Virus record (IMG/VR): IMGVR_UViG_3300047510_001209
Span: 1 to 25,809 of that record
Direction: 5' to 3' (one strand)
DNA length: 25,809 nucleotides
DNA from: a virus
In this document: positions 13,296-21,314 of the stretch, piece by piece
Numbering within the stretch: position 1 is the first letter of the stretch
How the letters are laid out: each line of letters starts with the position of its first letter
The notes under the pieces: generated by a model
What the model was told of the DNA's origin: nothing
What the model saw: the letters and a program-made list of their open reading frames with translations, nothing else
The model's database searches: none
Program-made: the position numbers and the translations under genes

Positions 13296-14264
13296 ATGAA
13301 AGCAAAACAAAATTTCGCACTTCCTACTATTACGACTACCTACGCAGGTGAGGCAGCTAGTGGTTACATCGCAGCAGCGTTGTTAAGTGCAAACACTTTG
13401 GATAAGAAGCTTGTAACTATCATGCCAAACGTGAAGTTCAAATCTGTAATCCAAAAATTAGACGTGAGTGGTATCGTACAAGATGCTTCATGTGATTTCG
13501 TAACATCAGGTAGCGTTGCTATTTCTGAGCAAGTATTAACTCCAAAAGAGTTACAAGTTAACTTACTTTTATGTAAGCAAGAATTCGTAGATTCATGGGA
13601 AGCTTTACAATTAGGTTTCTCTGCATTCGATGAAATTCCAAAGAACTTCAACGACTTCTTAATCTCTTATGTAGGTGGTAAAGTAGCAGAAGCAACTGAA
13701 ACTTCAATCTGGCAAGGTTCAACTGCATCTAATGGTGAATTCGGTGGTTTCCAAACAGCATTCTCTGCTTCAATCGCAGCAGGTGGTGCAGGTGCAGTAT
13801 TAGCAGCTAAGAGTGGTTCAGTAGTTATCTCTGGTAGTGTAACTTCTGCAAACGTATTAGACGTATTAAATTCAGTAGTTAATACTATCCCTGATACAGT
13901 ATATGGTAAGCCTGATGTATTGTTGTATGTTTCTACAAACGTAGCAAAAGCATACCAACAAGCTTTAGCAGGTGGTGCTATCGGTGCTAACGGATGGAAC
14001 AACCAAATGAACGTAGGTGAAAAACCTTTCAACTTCAATGGTATTGAAATCGTATGGTGTCCAGGTATGAGTGCATCTAAAATCGTTGCAGCTCAAAAAT
14101 CAAACTTATTCTTCGGTACAGGTTTATTATCTGATTACAACGAAGTAAAAGTTATCGATATGGCTAACATTGATGGTTCTCAAAATTACAGAATTGTAAT
14201 GAGATACACAGGTGGTACTCAATTCGGTATCGGTCAAGACATCGTATACTACGGAGCTTACTAA
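13296..14264 (+). CDS. Major capsid protein (HK97-like fold expected)
   Basis: 322 aa starting MKAKQNFALPTITTTYAGEA. It has the features I associate with Bacteroidota phage major capsid proteins: YAGEAASGYIAAALLSANTL, the IMPNVKFKSVIQKLDVSGIV stretch, a CDF beta segment, then LTPKELQVNLLLCKQEFVDS, WEALQLGFSAFDEIPKNF and VAEATETSIWQGS, and the C-terminal MRYTGGTQFGIGQDIVYYG. The leader is A-rich (attaaaaaaATG). Codons here end in C more often (ATC, TTC, AAC, TAC) than in neighbouring genes, which suits very high expression. An intrinsic terminator follows 16 bases after the stop. Confidence 0.85.
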   Translation: MKAKQNFALPTITTTYAGEAASGYIAAALLSANTLDKKLVTIMPNVKFKSVIQKLDVSGIVQDASCDFVTSGSVAISEQVLTPKELQVNLLLCKQEFVDSWEALQLGFSAFDEIPKNFNDFLISYVGGKVAEATETSIWQGSTASNGEFGGFQTAFSASIAAGGAGAVLAAKSGSVVISGSVTSANVLDVLNSVVNTIPDTVYGKPDVLLYVSTNVAKAYQQALAGGAIGANGWNNQMNVGEKPFNFNGIEIVWCPGMSASKIVAAQKSNLFFGTGLLSDYNEVKVIDMANIDGSQNYRIVMRYTGGTQFGIGQDIVYYGAY

Positions 14265-14280
14265 TAAAAACTAATTAAAG

Positions 14281-14306
14281 GGTGGGTCTCAACACCCACC
14301 TTTTTT
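14281..14306 (+). terminator. Intrinsic terminator after the major capsid gene
   Basis: GGTGGGT (14281-14287) pairs with ACCCACC (14294-14300), a 7-bp GC-rich stem with a 6-base loop, then six T. It may be partial, since no separate promoter motif is seen before the next gene at 14332. Confidence 0.85.
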
Positions 14307-14331
14307 AATAACAAAACTAAAAAATTAATAT

Positions 14332-14895
14332 ATGCCTTGTTCATTAACTCTTGGAAGAAACGAAGTATGTAAAGAAAGCATCGGTGGTTTACAGGGTGTT
14401 TACTTTATCAATTATACAACAGGTTCTTTCGCAGAAACAGCAGCTCAAACAGCAACTCCGTCAGGATTGTTGACAGGTGTTCCTTCTGGCTCGATTTTGT
14501 ATTACTACGAATTGAAAGGAACTAGTGCATATACTGAAACTGTTAACACTTCTAGAGAAAACGGAACTACATTCTTTTCACAAGAATTAACTCTAAACTT
14601 AAAGAAGTTAACAAACGAGATGACTACTCAATTAAAGCTTATGGCTTATGGTAGACCTCAAATAATCGTTTGGACTAACAATGGTGATGCATTCCTAGTA
14701 GGTAAAAAAGAAGGTGCCGATATGACCGGTGGAACAATTCAAACTGGTGGAGCTTTAGGAGACCTTTACGGATACTCTTTAACTTTCACAGGACAAGAAC
14801 AATTCCCTGCTCAATTCTTATCTGGAAGTACTACTGCTGATGCATTAGGCGGATTAACTGCAAACTACACAGTAGTTTATGGTTCTCCTGCATAA
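14332..14895 (+). CDS. Virion structural protein, probable major tail (tube) protein (187 aa)
   Basis: Begins MPCSLTLGRNEVCKESIGGL and continues with GVYFINY, a YYYELKGTSAYTETVN stretch, NGTTFFSQELTLNLKKL, GRPQIIVWTNNGDAFLVGKK and GYSLTFTGQEQFPAQFL. This order matches, from memory, a protein placed right after the capsid gene in many Bacteroidota phages and taken as the tail tube protein: mostly beta, one per virion ring, about 190 aa. A capsid decoration role is the main alternative. Terminators stand on both sides (14281 and 14926), so it may be made by read-through from the capsid promoter. Confidence 0.65.
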   Translation: MPCSLTLGRNEVCKESIGGLQGVYFINYTTGSFAETAAQTATPSGLLTGVPSGSILYYYELKGTSAYTETVNTSRENGTTFFSQELTLNLKKLTNEMTTQLKLMAYGRPQIIVWTNNGDAFLVGKKEGADMTGGTIQTGGALGDLYGYSLTFTGQEQFPAQFLSGSTTADALGGLTANYTVVYGSPA

Positions 14896-14925
14896 TATCA
14901 TTCGGTATAAACACTATAAAATATT

Positions 14926-14954
14926 AACCCTACTCTTCGGAGTGGGGTTTTTTT
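14926..14954 (+). terminator. Intrinsic terminator with a TTCG tetraloop
   Basis: AACCCTACTC (14926-14935) pairs with GAGTGGGGTT (14940-14949), one T-G wobble, closing the stable C-TTCG-G loop, with seven T at 14948-14954. The next promoter motif starts 5 bases later, so the two units are cleanly separated. Confidence 0.9.
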
Positions 14955-14958
14955 ATTT

Positions 14959-14987
14959 AACTATTTTTATGTAAGTTGGTGTTTTTA
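14959..14987 (+). promoter_or_regulatory. Phage-type bipartite promoter motif before the portal unit
   Basis: AACTATTTTT, 9 bases, GGTGTTTTTA, then ATATATAAATCAAG and an ATG at 15005 (18 bases after). It follows a strong terminator by 5 bases, so a transcription start is needed here for the portal operon. Confidence 0.7.
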
Positions 14988-15004
14988 ATATATAAATCAA
15001 GATA

Positions 15005-15370
15005 ATGCTAGCATATTACATAAGCCAGTCTAACTCATACGTGATAAGAACACAGATAACAGGTAGTAATGAATTTACTATGAGTTTACAGGATATGATG
15101 GGATTAAATACATTAACTGCTTCTATTACATCTGCTTCCTATACTCCATACGAAAGTTTACTATCGTTTACTGCAAGTATAAGTGGAACATTTGTAGCAG
15201 ACGAATATCGTGCAGTATTATACAACCAATCAGGAAGTGCATCGATAGATATTTGGAATGGTAGTTTACAAGTATATGCATCTCAATCAATAGACAAATC
15301 AGTATACGAAAATAAAAATACACAATATGTTTCTCACGAAAGCGAGAACAAATATATCATAATGGATTAA
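15005..15370 (+). CDS. Small virion protein, S/T-rich beta protein (121 aa)
   Basis: First gene after the terminator-promoter pair. The product begins MLAYYISQSNSYVIRTQITG and alternates short beta strands with S/T/A turns (TLTASITSASYTPYESLLSF), ending EKYIIMD-like in SHESENKYIIMD. It contains no Cys, signal peptide or membrane segment. Its place just before the portal, with one base between the genes, suggests a head or neck structural protein, for example a beta-sandwich decoration protein. I do not recognise the family with certainty. Confidence 0.65.
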   Translation: MLAYYISQSNSYVIRTQITGSNEFTMSLQDMMGLNTLTASITSASYTPYESLLSFTASISGTFVADEYRAVLYNQSGSASIDIWNGSLQVYASQSIDKSVYENKNTQYVSHESENKYIIMD

Positions 15371-15371
15371 T

Positions 15372-16667
15372 ATGAAAGGACAACAAAAATTCTCAATAGT
15401 TAATGTAAACAATAACTCTCTTCCTATAATTCAGGAAGATACTAAAACTCGTTATCCATTCGTTCCATTTGGTGTGTATGGTAATGACGATTTCTTTGAT
15501 GCAGTTACAACTGCTTTCAATGTTAGTACAACTAATGCAGCATCTATCGAAGGTATTGCTGATTTAATATTTGGTAAAGGTTTATATTCCAAAGACCAAG
15601 TATTCAATGAGACTTTACAAAGAATGATTCCGCAAGAAGAAGTTAAGAGAGTTGCATTTGACTTAAAATTATTTGGTAATGCAGCATTCCAAGTTTATTG
15701 GGATGATACACATACAAAGATTAAAAAGATGTACCATGTACCTGTTCAGTTATTAAGAGCAGAGAAGTTAGGCACATCTCCAAAGATAGAAAATTATTAC
15801 TATTGTACCGATTGGAACGACCAAAGAAAGGTAAGAGATAAAAAGAAAATACCTGCTTTTGAAACCAGTAATGAGAAGATGGAAATACTTTACATCAAAC
15901 ATTATTGTCCAGGTTTGTATTACTATTCTTTACCTGATTGGGTATCTGCTTTACAATTAGCAATGGCAGAAGGTGAGATAAGTAATTTACACTTTAATAA
16001 TATTGTGAATGGTTTCTTACCAGCGGTGATGTTAAACTTCAACAATGGAGTTCCTGCACCTGAAGAAAGACAAACTATCGAAGATTTAGTACAAGCTAAA
16101 TTCACAGGTACGGATAACGCAGGTAGATTTATGTTGTCATTTAACGATGACCCATTAACGAAACCTACGATTGATATAATTGATATTACAAACTTACATG
16201 AGAAGTATGACTATGTTGCAGAATACACACAGGATAGAATCCTTGTAGCACATAGAGTAACATCTCCTTTATTGTTTGGTATCAGAACAAAGAATAATGG
16301 TTTCTCTTCACAATCAGAAGAAATGAAAACTGCATTTAGTATCTTACAAACAATGACTATTGCACCTTTCCAAAATATTATCTTAAATACTTTGGATTAT
16401 GCATTAACTTGTTCTGGATATACTGAAGCTGAATTATACTTTGAACAATTAACTCCATTAGTAATCTTATCACAAACAGCAGAAGAAACTGGTAAAACAA
16501 TTGACCAAGTTGAAGATGAAACGAATGATAGTATGGAAAATCCAGCAACAACAGAAGATACTGCTGACCAAACTCCATTAGAACCAATACCAGGCAAAGA
16601 TGAGGTATTAGAGAAGTTTACAATGCCAACATCATTAAGTAAAGAATACGAAATATATAAAAAATAA
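15372..16667 (+). CDS. Portal protein
   Basis: 431 aa. Features of phage portals: an N-terminal segment YPFVPFGVYGNDDFFDAVTT followed by IADLIFGKGLYSKD, a wing with FDLKLFGNAAFQVYWDD and YHVPVQLLRAEKLG, YIKHYCPGLYYYSLPDWV, the clip and stem region ISNLHFNNIVNGFLPAVMLN, then VAHRVTSPLLFGIRTKNNGF and a final ILQTMTIAPFQNIILNTLDY helix. The tail after about residue 370 is acidic and probably disordered. The portal forms the dodecameric ring through which DNA passes. It is encoded after the capsid genes rather than next to TerL, which is less common. Three bases or fewer separate it from both neighbours. Confidence 0.85.
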   Translation: MKGQQKFSIVNVNNNSLPIIQEDTKTRYPFVPFGVYGNDDFFDAVTTAFNVSTTNAASIEGIADLIFGKGLYSKDQVFNETLQRMIPQEEVKRVAFDLKLFGNAAFQVYWDDTHTKIKKMYHVPVQLLRAEKLGTSPKIENYYYCTDWNDQRKVRDKKKIPAFETSNEKMEILYIKHYCPGLYYYSLPDWVSALQLAMAEGEISNLHFNNIVNGFLPAVMLNFNNGVPAPEERQTIEDLVQAKFTGTDNAGRFMLSFNDDPLTKPTIDIIDITNLHEKYDYVAEYTQDRILVAHRVTSPLLFGIRTKNNGFSSQSEEMKTAFSILQTMTIAPFQNIILNTLDYALTCSGYTEAELYFEQLTPLVILSQTAEETGKTIDQVEDETNDSMENPATTEDTADQTPLEPIPGKDEVLEKFTMPTSLSKEYEIYKK

Positions 16668-16669
16668 AT

Positions 16670-17188
16670 ATGTCATACGCATTATTCATAAATAGAAACG
16701 ATATCATAAAGAACTCTCCGTTGCAAGGTGCAATTGATGCAGATGCTTTATTACCGTTTTGTAGAACTGCACAAGATAAGTACTTAAAGAATTTATTAGG
16801 AACTGTCCTATTCGATTACTTACAGGCACAAATCACTGCAAACACATTTGGTTCATTGAGTTCTTATTATCAAGACTTAATGGATGACCATATTAAATAT
16901 ACTTTATTGTGGTATGCATGTGTTGAGTATATTCCATTTAGTTCGGTTCAATTCAAATCAAATGGTGCAGTAAAGCAACAAAGTGAACAAGGTATAGCAC
17001 CTGCTAAATCTGAAATTGATTATCTTTTAAACAAAGCTCTAAACAATGCAGATTACTACGCATTGAGATTACAGAATTACTTAATTGCATATTCTCAAAA
17101 CATACCTCAATATTTAGAAACAGTTGGTAATCAAACACAAATATATCCTGACCAAAGTAATCAATATTTTGGTGGTATACAATTATAA
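16670..17188 (+). CDS. Head-tail connector-like protein (DUF6712-like)
   Basis: 172 aa, mostly helical. The pattern FINRNDIIKNSPLQGAIDAD, CRTAQDKYLKNLLGTVLFDY, YQDLMDDHIKYTLLWYACVE, YIPFSSVQFKSNG and a C-terminal Tyr-rich end fits DUF6712, a phage family placed right after the portal that I regard as the head-tail adaptor (gp6/gp15 role). It would sit under the portal ring and gate DNA. Position between portal and tail-completion protein supports the call. Confidence 0.7.
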   Translation: MSYALFINRNDIIKNSPLQGAIDADALLPFCRTAQDKYLKNLLGTVLFDYLQAQITANTFGSLSSYYQDLMDDHIKYTLLWYACVEYIPFSSVQFKSNGAVKQQSEQGIAPAKSEIDYLLNKALNNADYYALRLQNYLIAYSQNIPQYLETVGNQTQIYPDQSNQYFGGIQL

Positions 17189-17193
17189 TAACT

Positions 17194-18060
17194 ATGGCTC
17201 AACAAATCGTTCATAATACAGGTGTAAACTATACTCTTTATTACAATGCTTTGAATTATTTCAAAACAATAATGAGTAACCATCCGTCTATTGCAGCAGT
17301 CACACAAGGTGATATTACAAAGATAGATGTGAATCAGTTTCCTGCGTATCCATTGGGAAATATCCTAATAACTGAAAGTAATTTTGGTAGTAACATAACC
17401 AACTACACAATTCAGTTGACGGTTGCTGATAAAATTAAAAATAAGAATAACGAAAGTAATGAAAGAACTAATGCACAGACCGTTCCGTTTTATGGAGTGG
17501 ATGATGTAGTAGACATTCATGCAAATACATTGGGTATCTTAAACGACTTAACTTCATATACGCAAAGAGGAGTTGCAGGATTTGAGATAAACGGAGACAT
17601 AAATTGTACATCATTTTCTGACCAATTTAATAATGGATTGGCCGGATGGGTTGCAACCTTTGAGTTAACTACCCACAATGATAAAAATCGTTGTCTTTTT
17701 TTTTTAATTAATCCGTCGGGTAGTGGATATATAATTGAAAATTGTGTAACGGAAGAAAGATATAAAGCTGTAATGGCTGAGCCTGTACAAGTAGGACAAG
17801 TGTTTTCAACAAAAACATTTCCAGTTTGGACACCATCATTACAAAATTATACAGGATTAAGTTGTTTCACAGTTGTAGATACTTTTGAAGGAGAAGATGA
17901 TTATAACTATGTTAATTTGCAAGTGTTAGATTTACCATACGCAGATTACCAAACATGTGATAATTGTATTTTGTGGATTAATCCAAAAGTATGGTCAACT
18001 ACACCGGAGAAGTGGGGACAAGGAACAGATGTTGCATTTAGACAATGGCAATTTGAATAA
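17194..18060 (+). CDS. Tail-completion/terminator-like protein with C-terminal Cys module
   Basis: 288 aa in two parts. Residues 1 to about 170 look like a tail terminator: TLYYNALNYFKTIMSNHPSI, YPLGNILITESNFGSN, TIQLTVADKIKNKNNESN, VDIHANTLGILNDLTSYTQR, GLAGWVATFELTTHND, ending NRCLFF. A T10 run (17696-17705) sits exactly at that end. Frame 0 then reads through to a C-terminal module (GYIIENC, VGQVFSTKTF, SCFTVVDTFEG, TCDNCI) resembling the end of the 12138 protein. A slip of one base either way stops translation at once, giving a protein of about 170 aa. Two products of one gene are therefore possible. Confidence 0.75.
   Translation: MAQQIVHNTGVNYTLYYNALNYFKTIMSNHPSIAAVTQGDITKIDVNQFPAYPLGNILITESNFGSNITNYTIQLTVADKIKNKNNESNERTNAQTVPFYGVDDVVDIHANTLGILNDLTSYTQRGVAGFEINGDINCTSFSDQFNNGLAGWVATFELTTHNDKNRCLFFLINPSGSGYIIENCVTEERYKAVMAEPVQVGQVFSTKTFPVWTPSLQNYTGLSCFTVVDTFEGEDDYNYVNLQVLDLPYADYQTCDNCILWINPKVWSTTPEKWGQGTDVAFRQWQFE
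17696..17705 (+). promoter_or_regulatory. T10 run, candidate slippage site at a domain border
   Basis: Reading CTT TTT TTT TTA in frame. With one T fewer the frame meets TAA immediately; with one T more it reads TTT AAT TAA. Both truncate the protein right after the tail-completion domain. It is the longest T run I noticed in the window. Confidence 0.5.
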
Positions 18061-18078
18061 AATAAAATAAAAAATAAA

Positions 18079-19380
18079 ATGGGTAGTTTAAGTAATTTAT
18101 ATGTTTCTCAATCTTATCAATCTCTATTACATTTAGGGACTGATACTTCATTTTTTCCAGTAGGTCAGACTGCACCACAAGGATATATAAATGTTGAAGA
18201 TGGTTTAGGATATAATGCAGGATTTGCAATATCTTCTTCTGGTGATATGTATTTTTCACATTCAGTTGAAGTAAACGAAAATTTAAGTGTTAACGGAAAC
18301 TTTGATGTAGATGGTAATTTTATTGTATCAGGTACATTCGATATAGAAGGTAAGGTAACAGTAAATGATAATGTAAGAATAAATGGTAATTTAGAAGTTA
18401 GTGGAGCAACATCTTTAACTGGAAGTTTAGTAGTATCAAATGCAATTACTGCATCTAATATGTCTATCCAAAATGATTTAAATGTTGGTGGAACTTTATT
18501 TGCAAATAAGGTTGTAACACTAATTGAGTCATCATCTATTATATTCTCATCTGGGTCTAATATTTTAGGAGATGAAACTTCGGATACACAAACCCTTATC
18601 GGATTGGTTAGAGTGTCAGGAAGCAGTCAATTAACGGGTTCTATGGGTATTACAGGTAACTTAAATGTATTAGGTAATATTTCATCATCAACAATTAGTG
18701 GAATTGGTAATGTAACTTTATATTCTCAATCAGTAGATAGTAGATTAGACTTTTTAGAAGGCCCGTTTAGTACATCTGTTGATTTAAGATTAGATGAATT
18801 AGAGAATTTTAGTTCATCATTAGTAGCTACATTTGCAACAAATGCTCAATTAACTCAAACTGCATCTTTATTACAAAATAATATTAATACAAAATTAAAC
18901 ACTTCTTCGTTTAATGCATATACACAATCGAATGACAATAGAATAAATGTATTGTCATCATTTACAGGAAGTTATGCAACAACTGGAAGTAACACATTTG
19001 CAGGTAATCAAACTATTAATGGAACTTTATTAGTAAGTTCTTCAATGGTTTATTCAGGAAGTGTAAGAGGACAAGTATTCCCAATTACAATTAGTTCTAA
19101 TACTGCAAGTATAGATTGTAGTAAAGGTAATTTCTTTACATTATCATTACCTGCAGGAACAACAAGATTAGAAGCAACAAATGTATTACCAGGTGAAACT
19201 CTTTCATTGAGAATATTTAATGAGACAACATCATCGGCAGTTACTACTGGCACATCTGTTAAATTCCCAACAGGATTTACTTATATACCTACCGCAGTAT
19301 CTAGCTCTACTGATATTATAACATTTTTATCATTTGACAATTCATCAATCTTTGCAGTAGCTGCAAACTATTTCGCATAA
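18079..19380 (+). CDS. Second tail fibre-like protein (433 aa)
   Basis: A modular receptor-facing protein. Residues about 1-65 (NLYVSQSYQSLLHLGTDTSF, then GYNAGFAISSSGDMYFSH), then short repeats of the VNGNFDVDGNFIVSGTFDIE type that look like a beta-solenoid, then an SSIIFSSGSNILGDETSDTQ module shared with the large fibre, a coiled-coil-like stretch (VDSRLDFLEGPF, VDLRLDELENFSSSL), a YATTGSNTFAGNQ unit, and a C-terminal beta domain of about 105 residues (VFPITISSNTASIDCSKGNF, FTLSLPAGTTRLE, FNETTSSAV). The end domain is of a type I associate with phage fibres of Bacteroidota. Start chosen at ATG 18079 after an A-rich leader. Confidence 0.75.
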   Translation: MGSLSNLYVSQSYQSLLHLGTDTSFFPVGQTAPQGYINVEDGLGYNAGFAISSSGDMYFSHSVEVNENLSVNGNFDVDGNFIVSGTFDIEGKVTVNDNVRINGNLEVSGATSLTGSLVVSNAITASNMSIQNDLNVGGTLFANKVVTLIESSSIIFSSGSNILGDETSDTQTLIGLVRVSGSSQLTGSMGITGNLNVLGNISSSTISGIGNVTLYSQSVDSRLDFLEGPFSTSVDLRLDELENFSSSLVATFATNAQLTQTASLLQNNINTKLNTSSFNAYTQSNDNRINVLSSFTGSYATTGSNTFAGNQTINGTLLVSSSMVYSGSVRGQVFPITISSNTASIDCSKGNFFTLSLPAGTTRLEATNVLPGETLSLRIFNETTSSAVTTGTSVKFPTGFTYIPTAVSSSTDIITFLSFDNSSIFAVAANYFA

Positions 19381-19381
19381 T

Positions 19382-20917
19382 ATGTATATACCATTAACTT
19401 TTGAAGGAGCATTACAAAAATGTTTATTTGCATCAGGTGGATTAGAAGGATTTTTTATATCTGGAAGTCAACAATGGAAATACCATATGTTTACTGGTGC
19501 TGCCGATTTAGTAGTTCAAAAAGGAACTATTGATAATGTACAAATTTATGTTATTGGTGGAGGTGGTAGTGGTGCAAGAGGAACTGCAAATACGGTGCCA
19601 GCTGGCGGCGGAGGTGGAGGTGGTACAAACTTTACAATGAATGCAAGATTGTTTCAAGGAACATATAACATTATAGTTGGAGAAGGTGGTGCTGTACAAG
19701 GTATACTAAATTCAAACGGATTTTCAGGCTCACAATCTTCTATAATAGGTGCAGACTTAAATTTAGTTGCAAAAGGTGGAGGTGGTGGTACATGGGGTGC
19801 ATCTGGTAGAGGAGGAGTATCTGGAAATGGATTTAATGGTGGTGCATCAAATGCTGAAAATGGTGGAGGCGGTGGTGGTTCAACTGCGGTTGGAGATAAC
19901 GCAACTTTAATAAAAGCAGGTAATGGTGGAGCTGGTAACACTTTTTATATTGCAGAATATGCATTTGGATATGGTTGCGGTGGAGGAGGTTATGCAAGGT
20001 CTACGGCCGATGAACAAGGATTTAGTTGTAGTGGTACAATATATGGTGAAGGTGGTGAAGGTAACAATGATTCAAGTGCGGGTGCTAATAGATTTGGTAT
20101 GGGAGGTGGAGGCGATGGTAATAGCGGTTCAGCAGGAGGTAGTGGTAGTGTAATGATTCAATATCCAATATATGATTATTGTTCAAACTATTTTAATGAA
20201 ACAGGAAGTTGTGGATGTAGACAAGTAACATTTGATATTAGTGACCCATCTAATTATCTTCCAGATTTATTTGGAAATTATTTGTATACACCATGTGGAA
20301 CTAATGAATTTGTATCAGGAAGTATATTAGCATATCAACCTGTAACAGTATGTGCAGCTAGTAGTTCTTTTTATTGGGTTAATAGTAATAGTAGTTATGG
20401 TAATTCAAGTGGTACACTTATTTCATCAGGCCCTCAATGTATAAGTGCAAGTTATGGTGTAGAAACATGCGTAACTCAATCTTTCCCTCCAACATGTAGT
20501 GGTTCTTTTGTATTTTATAAAGGTGGAACTTCTTCAACATTTTATTATATTCCTACTAATAGTTCATCACTTTCTTATAGTCCGATTGCAAATAATAATG
20601 TAAGTTTTAAATGTGTATCTTCAGGAAGTTTTAGTGGTATAGGAGGTTATCCATATGGTTTGACAGGTGCAGGTGCAGCTATATCAACTTCATCAATTAC
20701 TTTTTGTACAAGTTATTTATTTACACCAGGAAGTGGTACACAAACTGCAACTTATTATGAATGTTCAACTGATACTTTGGTTTCAGTTGCAATTTCAACA
20801 CCTACAAGATTTTGTACAAGAAATGGTAGACCAAGAACATTATCAGGTATTGGTTCAACAATTGTTGCAGGAGGTGGGTGTGTTACCGGAGGTAGTGGTA
20901 GTTGTGGATGTCCTTAA
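19382..20917 (+). CDS. Glycine-rich adhesin with Cys-rich C-terminal half (511 aa)
   Basis: Residues about 30-50 form a beta entry (QQWKYHMFTGAADLVV), then residues about 55-265 are packed with Gly runs (GGGGSGARG, AGGGGGGG, KGGGGGTWGASGRGGVSG, GGGGGGS, GCGGGGYARS), as in the polyglycine-II sandwich of T-even gp38-type adhesins. From about 268 on, the sequence is S/T/Y-rich with many Cys in repeating spacing (CSNYFNETGSCGCRQVTF, YTPCGTNEF, VTVCAASSSFYWV, ETCVTQSFPPTCSG, CTSYLF, YYECSTDTLV), ending GGSGSCGCP. Likely a receptor-binding tip, perhaps partner of the fibre directly upstream (one base between genes). Sequence similarity to gp38 itself is not claimed. Confidence 0.7.
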   Translation: MYIPLTFEGALQKCLFASGGLEGFFISGSQQWKYHMFTGAADLVVQKGTIDNVQIYVIGGGGSGARGTANTVPAGGGGGGGTNFTMNARLFQGTYNIIVGEGGAVQGILNSNGFSGSQSSIIGADLNLVAKGGGGGTWGASGRGGVSGNGFNGGASNAENGGGGGGSTAVGDNATLIKAGNGGAGNTFYIAEYAFGYGCGGGGYARSTADEQGFSCSGTIYGEGGEGNNDSSAGANRFGMGGGGDGNSGSAGGSGSVMIQYPIYDYCSNYFNETGSCGCRQVTFDISDPSNYLPDLFGNYLYTPCGTNEFVSGSILAYQPVTVCAASSSFYWVNSNSSYGNSSGTLISSGPQCISASYGVETCVTQSFPPTCSGSFVFYKGGTSSTFYYIPTNSSSLSYSPIANNNVSFKCVSSGSFSGIGGYPYGLTGAGAAISTSSITFCTSYLFTPGSGTQTATYYECSTDTLVSVAISTPTRFCTRNGRPRTLSGIGSTIVAGGGCVTGGSGSCGCP

Positions 20918-20926
20918 AATTAAATT

Positions 20927-21310
20927 ATGCCATCATTACAAGACATAGCAAAACAGATTAGTTCTCTTGCACAACTAAATCTACAAAGACAACCTACCCG
21001 TGCAATTAAAACTGGTAACTTACTTAAAAAGGTTAAGTCTGCAAATACTCCTGCCAAAATGGTAAAGGAGATAAAGACAAAAGATAATTACTCTTTTGAA
21101 ATAGAATTAGATTATGCACCACCAGGAGCAGAGTATGGACAATTTGTAAATGATGGTACATCTAAAATGGCTGCAAGACCATTCGCAGATAATGCATTAA
21201 ACGACCCAACCGTTACAGCAATGTTAGACCAATACTATGAAGATATGGTTGATAAAATGATAGTAGGAAATATAGCAGCAGAGTTAGACAAATTCGAAGC
21301 AGAGTATTAG
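20927..21310 (+). CDS. HK97 gp10-like neck/tail-component protein (127 aa)
   Basis: The product starts with a helical stretch (MPSLQDIAKQISSLAQLNLQ), contains RAIKTGNLLKKVKS, a beta segment YSFEIELDYAPPGAEYGQFV and the tell-tale NDGTSKMAARPFADNAL motif of the HK97 gp10 family, in which Y-x-x-F-(V/E)-x-G-T-x2-M-x-A-R-P-F is typical. Such proteins act at the head-tail junction. Length is normal for the family. It is encoded apart from the other neck genes, after two adhesin genes, so the neck set is interrupted. Stop is TAG at 21308-21310. Confidence 0.75.
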   Translation: MPSLQDIAKQISSLAQLNLQRQPTRAIKTGNLLKKVKSANTPAKMVKEIKTKDNYSFEIELDYAPPGAEYGQFVNDGTSKMAARPFADNALNDPTVTAMLDQYYEDMVDKMIVGNIAAELDKFEAEY

Positions 21311-21314
21311 TATC

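Noticed and set aside
19654-19941. Leftward proline-rich frame opposite the Gly-rich adhesin
   Set aside because: Gly codons read backwards give Pro and Thr; no independent support.
20667-20948. Rightward 93-codon frame inside the adhesin gene
   Set aside because: Q/L/V-rich translation in an alternative frame of Ser/Thr/Gly codons; overlaps a well-supported gene with no start signal.
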